NCBI RefSeq assembly: GCF_001984035.1
Contig: NZ_CP019449.1
Location: 2,852,001-2,916,000, forward strand
DNA: 64,000 nucleotides
Direction of reading: 5' to 3'
Source of the DNA: Sphingopyxis sp. QXT-31
GTDB taxonomy: Bacteria; Pseudomonadota; Alphaproteobacteria; Sphingomonadales; Sphingomonadaceae
In this document: positions 33,811-41,662 of the stretch, in pieces
How the letters are laid out: each line of letters opens with the position of its first letter
Numbering within the stretch: the stretch's first letter is position 1
The notes under the pieces: model-generated
What the model saw: only the letters and a program-made list of their open reading frames with translations
Database searches by the model: none
Told to the model about the DNA's origin: nothing
Program-made: the position numbers and the translations under genes

Positions 33811-34984
33811 GGCCGACACCATCCTGCCCGACCTCGTCGATCTGCGCCGCGCGATCCATCGCGAACCCGAGCTCGGGCTGCAGAACCCCAAGACGCTCGC
33901 GAAGATCAAGGACGCGCTCGCCGGGCTGCCGCTCGAATTTCGCGAGGGGCCTTCGACGACGGGGCTCGTCGCGACCTTGCGCGGCCCCGCCAACGGGCGC
34001 ACCGTGCTGCTGCGCGGCGACATGGATGCGCTGCCGCTGGTCGAGGACACCGGCCTCGACTTCACCTCGGAGACCAGCGGCGCGATGCACGCCTGCGGGC
34101 ATGACACGCATGTCGCGATGCTCGTCGGCGCGGCGAAGCTGCTGTGCGCGGCGCGCGACCGGCTGCCCGGCACGGTGATGTTCATGTTCCAGCCCGGCGA
34201 GGAGGGCCATCACGGCGCGCGCTTCATGCTTGAGGACGGACTGATCGATCCGCTGCCCGACGCGGCCTTTGCGCTCCACATCATGCCCAATGCGCCGCAC
34301 GGGGTGTTCGCGGGCAAGCCCGGGCCGCTGCTCGCCTCGTCCGATGTCCTCTCGATCACCGTCAAGGGCGCGGGCGGGCATGCTTCGATGCCGCACGACG
34401 CCATTGATCCCATTCCCGTCGCCTGCGCGATCGTCACCGCGATCCAGACGATGGTGACGCGCCGCGTCTCGGTCTTCGACCCCGCAGTGATCACCATCGC
34501 GAAGATCGCGGCGGGCACGACGAACAACATCATCCCCGAGACCGCCGAGCTGCTCGGCACGATCCGCACCCTGTCGCCGCACCGCCGCACCGCGGTCGCC
34601 GCCGAGCTGAAGCGCCTCGCCCCCGCGATCGCCGAGGCGCACGGCTGCACCGCCGAAGTGCAGATCGACGAGGGTTTCCCCGTCACAGTCTGCGACAGCC
34701 GCGCCGCCGCCTTCGGCCAGCGCGTCGTCGAAGAGACCTTCGGCGAGGCCGCGTGGCTGACGATGGACAACCCCGTGATGGGCGCCGAGGATTTCGCCTA
34801 TGTGCTGGAGAAGGTCCCCGGCGCGATGTTCTGGCTCGGCGCGAGCCACGAAGGCAGCGACTGGCGCAGCTGCTGCGGCCTGCACTCGAACCGCATGGTG
34901 CTCGACGAAAAGGTCATGGCCAGGGGCGCGGCGCTGCACGCGGCGCTGGCGGAACGGTTCTTGAACGAGGGGTTCAACGCATGA
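33779..34984 (+). CDS. M20-family amidohydrolase (hippurate/IAA-amino acid hydrolase-like)
   Basis: About 401 residues from M-E-N-L-T-H-S-W. Zinc amidohydrolase of the M20D group. Metal and catalytic motifs: L-R-R-A-I-H-R-E-P-E-L-G, L-R-G-D-M-D-A-L-P-L, M-H-A-C-G-H-D-T-H-V-A-M, F-Q-P-G-E-E-G-H-H-G-A, G-A-G-G-H-A-S-M-P and M-G-A-E-D-F-A-Y. It removes the acyl or aryl group from N-acyl amino acids. An earlier ATG at 33731 is possible. It overlaps the upstream SRPBCC gene by 32 nt, and its stop overlaps the glsB start (ATGA). Confidence 0.88.
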   Translation: MENLTHSWPIEADTILPDLVDLRRAIHREPELGLQNPKTLAKIKDALAGLPLEFREGPSTTGLVATLRGPANGRTVLLRGDMDALPLVEDTGLDFTSETSGAMHACGHDTHVAMLVGAAKLLCAARDRLPGTVMFMFQPGEEGHHGARFMLEDGLIDPLPDAAFALHIMPNAPHGVFAGKPGPLLASSDVLSITVKGAGGHASMPHDAIDPIPVACAIVTAIQTMVTRRVSVFDPAVITIAKIAAGTTNNIIPETAELLGTIRTLSPHRRTAVAAELKRLAPAIAEAHGCTAEVQIDEGFPVTVCDSRAAAFGQRVVEETFGEAAWLTMDNPVMGAEDFAYVLEKVPGAMFWLGASHEGSDWRSCCGLHSNRMVLDEKVMARGAALHAALAERFLNEGFNA

Positions 34985-35226
34985 TCAACATCCTCAGCGC
35001 CATCGTCTCGGGCCTCATTATCGGGGCACTCGCGCGCTTCTTTTATCCCGGCGCGGTCGCGATGGGGTGGGTCGCGACGATATTGCTGGGGATCGGCGGG
35101 TCGCTGCTCGCGGGGCTCGTGACCTCGCGCGGGCAGCGCGAATTCCACGGCGCGGGTTGCTTCGCCTCGGTCGTCGGGGCGATCGTGCTGATCTTCGTCG
35201 GGCGGCTGCTCGGTATCGGCGGCTGA
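34981..35226 (+). CDS. GlsB/YeaQ/YmgE-family stress-response membrane protein
   Basis: 81 residues with three hydrophobic helices: I-L-S-A-I-V-S-G-L-I-I-G-A-L-A-R-F-F-Y-P-G, W-V-A-T-I-L-L-G-I-G-G-S-L-L-A-G-L, and C-terminal I-V-L-I-F-V-G-R-L. The G-A-L-A-R-x-x-x-P-G pattern is the family signature (transglycosylase-associated annotation is historical). Start overlaps the M20 gene stop. Last gene of the run begun by the desaturase. Confidence 0.85.
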   Translation: MINILSAIVSGLIIGALARFFYPGAVAMGWVATILLGIGGSLLAGLVTSRGQREFHGAGCFASVVGAIVLIFVGRLLGIGG

Positions 35227-35239
35227 TCTTTCGCCGCTT

Positions 35240-35253
35240 TTGACATCGGTCAA
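35240..35253 (+). promoter_or_regulatory. FNR/FixK-type box
   Basis: TTGACATCGGTCAA is the exact form TTGAC-N4-GTCAA recognised by FNR/FnrL/FixK proteins. It is centred about 61 bp before the ATG at 35308, allowing a class II (-41.5) promoter with transcription start near 35288. An FnrL-like gene converges on the target gene. Confidence 0.75.
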
Positions 35254-35307
35254 AGCGGAGGCATCGCAGCAGGCGCATAGCGTGGCTCGTCACCAAGGAG
35301 CCCCGCC

Positions 35308-35739
35308 ATGAGCCAGCATATTCCCGCCAGCGCCTTCCGCACCCATCGCGCCCCCGCCCCCGTCGCGGCGATCGCCGACCACCAGGTCGCCGTCGTCCGC
35401 AGCTTCGACCTGCCGACCGGATTGTTCGCGGCAACCGTCGCGCTCTATTTTGCCTTCCTGGGCGTGATGGCCGCGACCTTTGCCGACAGGGGGCTCGCGA
35501 TCCCGATGGCGATCTTTGCCATCACCATCGCCATGGCCTTCGGCACCCCCGCGATGTGGGTGCGGATGCGGCCCGGCCATGCGGCGAAGCCGACAAGCTG
35601 GAACGCCTTCATGCGCGACGGCATCGAGACGCTGACCGGGCGCCTCGACGGCGCGGGGGCCGCCGCGCAAGTTCTTGTCCTGCCCGTGCTGATTTTGGGG
35701 TGGGGCCTCATCGTCGCGACGATCGTCGCGACACTCTAA
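35308..35739 (+). CDS. Three-helix membrane protein behind an FNR box, function unknown
   Basis: 143 residues with about three hydrophobic spans: F-D-L-P-T-G-L-F-A-A-T-V-A-L-Y, A-I-P-M-A-I-F-A-I-T-I-A-M-A-F-G, and V-L-V-L-P-V-L-I-L-G-W-G-L. A short polar segment has M-R-P-G-H-A-A-K and W-N-A-F-M-R-D-G-I-E-T-L-T-G. I do not recognise a named family. The perfect FNR box upstream points to induction at low oxygen. Its stop codon overlaps that of the convergent fnrL gene by two bases. GAGGC or AAGGAG gives a good ribosome-binding site (CCAAGGAGCC 8 nt before the ATG). Confidence 0.75.
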   Translation: MSQHIPASAFRTHRAPAPVAAIADHQVAVVRSFDLPTGLFAATVALYFAFLGVMAATFADRGLAIPMAIFAITIAMAFGTPAMWVRMRPGHAAKPTSWNAFMRDGIETLTGRLDGAGAAAQVLVLPVLILGWGLIVATIVATL

Positions 35740-36431
35740 TCGGCCAAGAGCGCGGACAAGGCCGGGGCGTCGCGGACTTCGAGCCCGCGCGCGCCGTGCC
35801 GCGTTATGAGGCCGGCATCTTCGAGTGCACCCAATTGCCGGCTCACCGTCTCGATGCTGATGCCGAGCAGCGCCGCCATCTCGCCGCGCGTCAGCGGCAG
35901 GTCGAAGGTGGCCGCGGGCGAGCAAGGTGCGGCCCCCGCCGCATCGGCGAGCGCGAGGATCAGCCCCGCGACCTTCGCCTCGGCCTTCCGCCGTCCGACA
36001 AGGTCGAGCAAGGCGCGCGTCTCCGACGCCGCCTTCATCGCGCGGCGCGCCACCCCGGCGGCGAGGCGCGGATTCTCCGCCACCATCCGTGCATAATCGC
36101 TGCGCGGGAAGATGCAGACGCGCGCAGCCCCCGCCGCGGCGACCTCGCAATCGTCGGGCGCGGCGAAAATCTCGCCCGCGAAGCCCGCCGGGTGGATCAA
36201 GGCGACGATACGCTCGACCCCGTCCGTATCGGTGCGCACGACCTTGAGCACACCCGAGAGCAAAGTCGCGCAGGCGCTGTCGTCGCCCGGCGCGAACAGC
36301 ATCTCGCCGCGCCCGAGATCGCGGTGCCGCCCGAGCCGCGCGAGCTCGGCGCGCTCGCCGTCGGGCAGCGCGGCGCAAGCGGCGCGATCGCGCACCGGGC
36401 AGCCGGCGCAGTCGAGGGCGTCGCTGGTCAT
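35736..36431 (-). CDS. fnrL: FnrL-like Crp/Fnr oxygen-responsive regulator
   Basis: 231 residues. The N-terminal D-C-A-G-C-P-V-R-D-R-A-A-C gives C8, C11 and C19 (C-x2-C-x7-C), the FnrL arrangement for a [4Fe-4S] cluster, with C106 in A-R-V-C-I-F as the probable fourth ligand. A cyclic-nucleotide-fold sensor domain and C-terminal HTH follow: L-T-R-G-E-M-A-A-L-L-G-I-S-I-E-T-V-S-R-Q-L, where E/S/R are the FNR-box-reading residues. Third gene in the overlapping nadB-ATPase-fnrL group; its ATG overlaps the ATPase stop. Likely activates the adjacent FNR-box gene and others. Confidence 0.85.
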   Translation of the reverse strand: MTSDALDCAGCPVRDRAACAALPDGERAELARLGRHRDLGRGEMLFAPGDDSACATLLSGVLKVVRTDTDGVERIVALIHPAGFAGEIFAAPDDCEVAAAGAARVCIFPRSDYARMVAENPRLAAGVARRAMKAASETRALLDLVGRRKAEAKVAGLILALADAAGAAPCSPAATFDLPLTRGEMAALLGISIETVSRQLGALEDAGLITRHGARGLEVRDAPALSALLAD

Positions 36432-37201
36432 TCGATCATCGCCTCGACCGTGTCGTGCGGATAGAGGATGAATTCGCGGTAAAGCCGGTAATGCGCGGTG
36501 TCCTCGAGCGTCACCGGCTGGATCGCATAGGGATCGATCTGCCACAGATCGGCGTCGGGCAGCGCCATCAGGATGGGCGAGTGCGTCGCCATGATGACCT
36601 GGCAATTCTCCGCACGCTGCATACGGCGCAGGATCTTGAGGAAATCGAACTGGCGTTGCGGCGACAGCGCGGCTTCGGGCTCGTCGAGGATATAGAGGCC
36701 CTGCTCGCTCAGCCGTTCCTCGAAAAAGTCGATGAACCCCTCGCCATGCGACGCCGACAGATAATTGGCGCGCGGCGACCCCGCTTCATCGAGGTAGCGC
36801 GCGACCGAAAAGAAGGTTTCGGCACGGAAGAACCAGCCGCGCTTGACCTGCGGCAACCACGCGCCGCGCAGGACCTGCCCGAGGCCGCCGCCGTCGGCGC
36901 CCGATGCATGTCCCTGGCCGACCACGGCCATGCGTTGTCCGCCGCCGCCTTCGTTGAAACCCGCCGTCGTCGCGATCGCTTCGAGCAGGGTCGATTTGCC
37001 CGAGCCATTTTCGCCAACGATGATCGTCACCGGGCTTTCGAAGCGGATATCGAGGCCGTCCCGCAGCAGCGGCATGTTAAATGGATAATCGTCGGGTTCG
37101 GCCCAGTCGGGCCAAGCGACCGCGCCCGTCTCGTCCTCGGGCAGCCATACGCGTTTGAGGAAAGGGGGCGGCAGGCGGGTATCGCGCGACCGCCGCGCCA
37201 T
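36428..37201 (-). CDS. AAA-family (SMC/ABC-like) ATPase
   Basis: 257 residues. Walker A V-G-E-N-G-S-G-K-S-T-L-L-E-A, a signature-like stretch Y-L-S-A-S-H-G-E-G-F, Walker B L-Y-I-L-D-E-P-E-A-A-L-S and the H-loop A-T-H-S-P-I-L. It is the compact AAA_21/COG3910 type seen across Proteobacteria, without a partner nuclease gene, so a defence role is not supported here. Start ATG shares a base with the nadB stop (TGATG) and its stop overlaps fnrL (ATGA), so all three are translationally coupled. Cellular task unknown. Confidence 0.82.
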   Translation of the reverse strand: MARRSRDTRLPPPFLKRVWLPEDETGAVAWPDWAEPDDYPFNMPLLRDGLDIRFESPVTIIVGENGSGKSTLLEAIATTAGFNEGGGGQRMAVVGQGHASGADGGGLGQVLRGAWLPQVKRGWFFRAETFFSVARYLDEAGSPRANYLSASHGEGFIDFFEERLSEQGLYILDEPEAALSPQRQFDFLKILRRMQRAENCQVIMATHSPILMALPDADLWQIDPYAIQPVTLEDTAHYRLYREFILYPHDTVEAMIE

Positions 37202-38787
37202 CAGGGCACCAGCACCGTGTCGCGCGCCTCGGGCAGCATCGCCGGATAGTCGAGCGTATAATGCAGCCCGCGGCTTTCCTTGCGGTGGAGCGCGCTCTTC
37301 ACGATCAGTTCGGCGCATTGCAGCAGGTTGCGCAGCTCGATCAGGTCGGTGGTGACGCGGAAATGGCCGTAATAATCCTCGACCTCGTGCGTCATCATGT
37401 CGATGCGGTGCCGCGCGCGTTCGAGGCGCTTCGTCGTGCGCACGATGCCGACATAATTCCACATGAAGCGGCGGATCTCGGTCCAGTTCTGCTTGATGAT
37501 CACCTCTTCGTCCGAATCGGTGACGCGGCTTTCGTCCCACGCGCGGATCGGCGGCGGGACTTCGAGTTGGTCCCAGCGCGCGACGATGTCCTTCGCCGCC
37601 GCCTCGCCGAAGACGAAACATTCGAGCAGGCTGTTCGACGCAAGGCGGTTCGCCCCGTGGAGCCCGCTCTCGGTGCATTCGCCCGCCGCATAGAGCCCGG
37701 GCAGGTCGGTGCGGCCGTCCAAATCGATGAGGATGCCGCCGCAGGTATAATGCTGCGCGGGCACCACCGGGATCGGCTGCTTCGTCATGTCGATGCCGAG
37801 CGTCAGCAGCTTTTCATAGATGTTCGGAAAATGCCCCGCGACGAAATCGGGGTCGAGGTGGCTGATGTCGAGATGGACATAGTCGAGGCCGTAGCGCTTG
37901 ATCTGGTCGTCGTTGGCGCGCGCGACGATATCGCGCGGCGCGAGTTCGGCGCGCGCGTCGTAATCGGGCATATAGCGGTGCCCGGTGACGGGGTGCTTCA
38001 GGATCCCGCCCTCGCCGCGCACCGCCTCGGTGATCAGGAAATTCTTGACGTCGAGATTGTAGAGGCAGGTCGGGTGGAACTGCATCATCTCCATGTTCGA
38101 GACGCGGCAGCCCGCGCGCCACGCCATCGCGATGCCGTCGCCAGTCGCGCCGCGTGGCGCCGTCGAGAATTGATACACGCGCCCCGCACCGCCGCTGGCG
38201 AGGATCGTCGCGCGGCCGACATGCGAGCGGACCTTGCCGCTCTTCTCGTCGAGCGCATAGACGCCCCACACGCGCCCCGAGCCCGAATAGCGCTCCTCGT
38301 GGCGGCCGGTGATCAGGTCGATGCACGCCTGCCCGGGCAGCAGGGTGATGTTCGGATGCGCCTCGGCGGTCTTCAATAATGCCGCCTGCACCGCCCAGCC
38401 GGTCGCGTCGTCGACATGGACGATGCGGCGGTGCGAATGCCCGCCCTCGCGCGTCAGGTGCAGCGCGTCGCTGTCCTTATTGAACGGCACCCCCATTTGG
38501 GCCAGCCGCTCGATCGACGCGGGGGCGTTCTCGACGACGAACTCGACCGTCTCGCGCCGGTTGAGCCCCGCGCCCGCGACCATAGTGTCCTCGATATGAT
38601 TCTCGAAGGTGTCGCCCGCATCGAGCACCGCGGCGATCCCGCCCTGCGCCCAGGCGGTCGACCCGCCGGTGAGCTCGCCTTTCGCGAGCACGAGCACGCG
38701 GCAATGATCGGCGAGCGCGATCGCGGCGGTTAGCCCGGCGGCGCCGGAGCCGACGATGATGACGTCGTGGGGGGTGGTGTCGTTCAT
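37201..38787 (-). CDS. nadB: L-aspartate oxidase
   Basis: 528 residues. FAD enzyme that oxidises L-aspartate to iminoaspartate, the first step of NAD synthesis. Features: V-I-I-V-G-S-G-A-A-G-L-T-A-A dinucleotide site, S-T-A-W-A-Q-G-G-I-A-A-V, T-E-A-V-R-G-E-G-G, A-Q-H-Y-T-C-G-G-I, H-G-A-N-R-L-A-S-N-S-L-L-E, and the C-terminal helical domain. The N-A-S-N-S-L and R-G-E-G-G forms favour NadB over succinate dehydrogenase. Start at M-N-D-T-T-P. nadA and nadC are not nearby. First gene of nadB-ATPase-fnrL, preceded by a family A repeat. Confidence 0.93.
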   Translation of the reverse strand: MNDTTPHDVIIVGSGAAGLTAAIALADHCRVLVLAKGELTGGSTAWAQGGIAAVLDAGDTFENHIEDTMVAGAGLNRRETVEFVVENAPASIERLAQMGVPFNKDSDALHLTREGGHSHRRIVHVDDATGWAVQAALLKTAEAHPNITLLPGQACIDLITGRHEERYSGSGRVWGVYALDEKSGKVRSHVGRATILASGGAGRVYQFSTAPRGATGDGIAMAWRAGCRVSNMEMMQFHPTCLYNLDVKNFLITEAVRGEGGILKHPVTGHRYMPDYDARAELAPRDIVARANDDQIKRYGLDYVHLDISHLDPDFVAGHFPNIYEKLLTLGIDMTKQPIPVVPAQHYTCGGILIDLDGRTDLPGLYAAGECTESGLHGANRLASNSLLECFVFGEAAAKDIVARWDQLEVPPPIRAWDESRVTDSDEEVIIKQNWTEIRRFMWNYVGIVRTTKRLERARHRIDMMTHEVEDYYGHFRVTTDLIELRNLLQCAELIVKSALHRKESRGLHYTLDYPAMLPEARDTVLVP

Positions 38788-38804
38788 ATTGTCAAACCCT
38801 AACC

Positions 38805-38878
38805 CCGTTTGCATCGAGCGAAGTCGAGATGCGTCTGGCGCGGCGTCGACGTGTCTCGACTTCGCTCGACACGAACGG
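38805..38878. repeat. Intergenic inverted repeat, family A, copy 4
   Basis: Arms CATCGAGCGAAGTCGAGATG and GTGTCTCGACTTCGCTCGAC, slightly diverged at the loop end of the left arm. Lies between the ABC ATPase stop and the nadB start on the minus strand. Confidence 0.85.
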
Positions 38879-38889
38879 AAAGTGGGCGC

Positions 38890-39813
38890 CTAGCCATTCG
38901 CCGCGCGCGTCAGGTTGAGGAACACATCCTCCAGATCGGCTTCGCGGGTCGAGACGTCGACGATGCCGTGGCCCATCGCATTGACCGCGGCGAGCACTTC
39001 GCCGGCGTTCATGCGGTCCTTGTTGTAACTGATCGCCAGCCCGCGCTCGCCTTCGCGCTCGATCTTTTCGAATGCCGGGTGGGTCGGCAGCGTCGTCACA
39101 TCGGCGTCCAGCGTCACGACGACGATCTTCTCGCGCGCCATGTCGACCAGTTCGCGCGTCGGCTTGTTCGCGATGAGCCTGCCATGGTTGATGATCGCGA
39201 TGCGGTCGCAGAGCTGTTCGGCTTCCTCGAGATAATGCGTCGTGAGCACCACGGTCACGCCGCGGTCGTTCAAGGATTGCACATATTCCCAGAGCTGCTG
39301 GCGCAGCTCGATGTCGACCCCCGCGGTCGGTTCGTCGAGCACGATGATCGGCGGCGAATGGACCATCGCCTTGGCGACGAGCAGGCGGCGCTTCATGCCC
39401 CCCGACAGGGTGCGGGCATAGGCGTCGCGCTTGTCGCTCAAATGCACCGCGGCGAGCAGCGCGTCCGAAATGCGCTTCGCCTTGGGCACGCCGTAGAGCC
39501 CCGCCTGATTCTCGAGCGTCTCGAACGGCGTGAAAAAGGGATCGAAGACGATTTCCTGCGGCACGATACCGATCGAATATTTGGCGTTGCGCGGATCGGC
39601 GTCGATGTCGAAGCCCCAGATGCTCGCCGACCCCGCGGTCTTGTTGACCAGCCCGGCGAGGATGTTGATCAAGGTCGACTTGCCGGCGCCGTTCGGCCCG
39701 AGCAGGCCGAAGATCTGGCCGCGGGGTACGTCGAAGCTGACATTGTCGAGCGCCTGCTTGCCGCGGGCATAGGTTTTGGAGACGGCGTCGATGCGGATGG
39801 CGGCTTCGGTCAT
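38890..39813 (-). CDS. ABC-2 type transporter ATP-binding protein
   Basis: 307 residues. Walker A L-L-G-P-N-G-A-G-K-S-T-L, Q-loop I-V-P-Q-E, signature T-L-S-G-G-M-K-R-R-L-L, Walker B I-I-V-L-D-E-P-T-A-G-V-D, H-loop T-T-H-Y-L-E-E-A-E. The type (Y-L-E-E-A-E, YadG-like) usually drives export with an ABC-2 permease, but none is adjacent; the flanking genes are DUF4402 (divergent) and nadB. Start at M-T-E-A-A-I with GGAGGC upstream. The partner permease must be elsewhere. Substrate unknown. Confidence 0.85.
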   Translation of the reverse strand: MTEAAIRIDAVSKTYARGKQALDNVSFDVPRGQIFGLLGPNGAGKSTLINILAGLVNKTAGSASIWGFDIDADPRNAKYSIGIVPQEIVFDPFFTPFETLENQAGLYGVPKAKRISDALLAAVHLSDKRDAYARTLSGGMKRRLLVAKAMVHSPPIIVLDEPTAGVDIELRQQLWEYVQSLNDRGVTVVLTTHYLEEAEQLCDRIAIINHGRLIANKPTRELVDMAREKIVVVTLDADVTTLPTHPAFEKIEREGERGLAISYNKDRMNAGEVLAAVNAMGHGIVDVSTREADLEDVFLNLTRAANG

Positions 39814-39912
39814 GGCCGCCTCCATAGCCGCGCCGCTGCCCGCGCGAAAGCCCGTGTTCCGGCAAGGAAATCTTTACCATGGCGAGTAAGCATATTTTGT
39901 CACCTTGGCGCT

Positions 39913-40485
39913 ATGCGGGGAGATGTGAGAACCAGACACACATTATGCCCGCCGCTTCCGCGGCGCGGCCTCGCCGCCATCGCGCTCGCTTTTGCGCCGT
40001 TCGCCGCCCCGTCGGCGCACGCGCAAAATACAGCGCAGGGCGAAGCCGAAGCCATCGTGCTGCGGCCCCTTTCCTTCTTCAAGGTTAACGACCTCGATTT
40101 CGGCGACATCATCGCGTCGACGAGCGCGGGCACCGTGCGCCTCTATCCCGACGGATCGCGCACGCGCACCGGCGGGGTGACGCTGGCGGGGTCGGACGGC
40201 GAGCCCGCGCGCTTCGCGGGACTCGGCACCTATAACCGCGAGGTGTCGATCTCGCTCGGCGCGAACCAGATCTGGATCACCGGGCCGGGGGCACAGATGC
40301 GCGTGCGCAATTTCGAGATCGGATCGACCCCGACCGCGATCCTGTCAACGACACCGACGCGCTTCCGCATCGCTTCGACGCTCGGCAATTATAATTTCCC
40401 GGTCGGCGCGACGCTCGAGGTAAATGCCAACCAGACGCCCGGCGACTATGCCGGCAGCTTCACGATCACGCTCAATTATCTCTGA
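39913..40485 (+). CDS. DUF4402 secreted protein (1)
   Basis: 190 residues. Signal peptide (G-L-A-A-I-A-L-A-F-A-P-F-A-A-P-S-A-H-A-Q), then the DUF4402 beta-sandwich domain: L-R-P-L-S-F-F-K-V-N-D-L-D-F-G-D-I, D-G-S-R-T-R-T-G-G, and C-terminal A-N-Q-T-P-G-D-Y-A-G-S-F-T-I-T-L-N-Y-L. The fold resembles pilin-type immunoglobulin-like subunits; exact function unknown. Start ATG at 39913. A second member lies 600 bp further on. Start choice is moderate since the upstream leader is open. Confidence 0.82.
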   Translation: MRGDVRTRHTLCPPLPRRGLAAIALAFAPFAAPSAHAQNTAQGEAEAIVLRPLSFFKVNDLDFGDIIASTSAGTVRLYPDGSRTRTGGVTLAGSDGEPARFAGLGTYNREVSISLGANQIWITGPGAQMRVRNFEIGSTPTAILSTTPTRFRIASTLGNYNFPVGATLEVNANQTPGDYAGSFTITLNYL

Positions 40486-40567
40486 CCGCGTGGGGAGACG
40501 GCACCGGGGGACCACTTGCGCGTTTCGGGGGAGATGCGCTCGCCGGTGCCGTCATGGCGGCGTTTTG

Positions 40568-40705
40568 ATCCTCCCTGTCGCGAAGCGATGGGGAGGGGGA
40601 CCGCGCCCGAAGGGCGTGGTGGAGGGGCGAAGGCTCGGCACCAAAGCCCCTCCGTCAGCCCTGCGGGCTGCCACCTCCCCATGGCCTGCGGCCACAGGGA
40701 GGATC
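40568..40705. repeat. Intergenic inverted repeat, family C, copy 1
   Basis: About 138 bp. Starts with ATCCTCCCTGTCGCGAAGCG and ends with CACAGGGAGGAT, and includes CGCCCGAAGGGCGTGGTGGA and CGTCAGCCCTGCGGGCTGCC. The second copy at 41663-41810 is in opposite orientation. Confidence 0.8.
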
Positions 40706-40755
40706 GTGATGCACCCGATTGCGGCGCCGCCGCGCGCTTGCTATGGGCGCGGTCG

Positions 40756-40953
40756 ATGACCCAGAGCGCCCCCGAAACGATCCGCACGCCCAAGACCCGC
40801 ATCGCCTGCGACGGCACCGGCGACGGCCTCGCCGACGCCGCGCTCGGCCACCCGCGCGTCTGGCTCGAGATCGACACCGACGAAGGTTTCGTCGATTGCG
40901 GCTATTGCGACCGGCGCTTCGTACTGATCGGCGGGATCGCCGACAAAGGTTAA
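40756..40953 (+). CDS. Zinc-finger protein, zf-CHCC / NDUFS6-like
   Basis: 65 residues. Ligands C, H, C, C: R-I-A-C-D-G, G-H-P-R-V-W-L-E-I-D and D-C-G-Y-C-D-R-R-F-V-L. This is the fold of mitochondrial complex I subunit NDUFS6 (13 kDa-A) and its bacterial relatives, which bind Zn and stabilise complex I at the Fe-S arm. Start ATG at 40756; upstream reading frames run through the repeat. Single gene between the family C repeat and a DUF4402 gene. Assignment to complex I is from the family, not from neighbours. Confidence 0.82.
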   Translation: MTQSAPETIRTPKTRIACDGTGDGLADAALGHPRVWLEIDTDEGFVDCGYCDRRFVLIGGIADKG

Positions 40954-41077
40954 GTGCCGGCGGCGTCGCCGATAATGGCTAAGCCCTGGCCCAAGGCGTA
41001 AACGCCGTCTTTACCAAGCCCGCGCATCATCGATTCATGTCCGGCTGGCATAGTCTGTGCCAGACAGGAGCAGAATC

Positions 41078-41626
41078 GTGGGGATTCGAGGGACCAGCAC
41101 CAGTCGGGCCGCGGCGCGCGGCCTGACCATCGCCGCAGCGCTGACCGCGCTGGGCGCACCCGCGCAGGCGGCCGATACCAACGGCACCGTCACCGCGACC
41201 GTCGTCCGGCCTAACACGCTGGTGAAGACCGACGACCTCGATTTCGGGACGCTCGTCAGCGGCACCACCGGCGGCACCGTGTCGATCAACGCCGTCACCG
41301 GCGCGCGCACCACCGGCGGCGGCACCACCCCGGTCGGCGCGGGGTTCCAGCGCGCGCAGTTCCAGGGCACCGGCGGCATATTGCTGATCACCGTGTCGGG
41401 CAGCAATTCGGTCACGCTCACCCGCGCCGGCGGCGGCGCGGCGCCGATGACCGCGACGCTCGTCCGCGCCGCGAGCACCAGCGGCGGCGGCATCGCGCTG
41501 CTCGGCTCGACCCTGCTGCCGAGCGGGGTGCAGACCTATTATATCGGCGGCACGCTCACCGTTCCCGCGAACCAGCCCGACGGCGACTACAGCGGGACCT
41601 TCACGCTGACGGTGAATTATCTCTAG
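41078..41626 (+). CDS. DUF4402 secreted protein (2)
   Basis: About 182 residues. Start codon is GTG at 41078 with AGGAG seven bases upstream; a GTG at 41057 lacks this. Leader L-T-I-A-A-A-L-T-A-L-G-A-P-A-Q-A-A-D, then V-V-R-P-N-T-L-V-K-T-D-D-L-D-F-G-T-L, a Gly/Thr-rich middle and C-terminal N-Q-P-D-G-D-Y-S-G-T-F-T-L-T-V-N-Y-L. The ends match the first DUF4402 gene closely, so they are paralogues. Neither has an adjacent chaperone or usher. Confidence 0.82.
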   Translation: MGIRGTSTSRAAARGLTIAAALTALGAPAQAADTNGTVTATVVRPNTLVKTDDLDFGTLVSGTTGGTVSINAVTGARTTGGGTTPVGAGFQRAQFQGTGGILLITVSGSNSVTLTRAGGGAAPMTATLVRAASTSGGGIALLGSTLLPSGVQTYYIGGTLTVPANQPDGDYSGTFTLTVNYL

Positions 41627-41662
41627 GATAGCGCGGCGCTTCAAGCGCTCGCGAACCTGAAG

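Noticed and set aside
36428..37201. AAA ATPase as part of a defence system
   Set aside because: No nuclease, methylase or toxin partner is adjacent; neighbours are nadB and fnrL.
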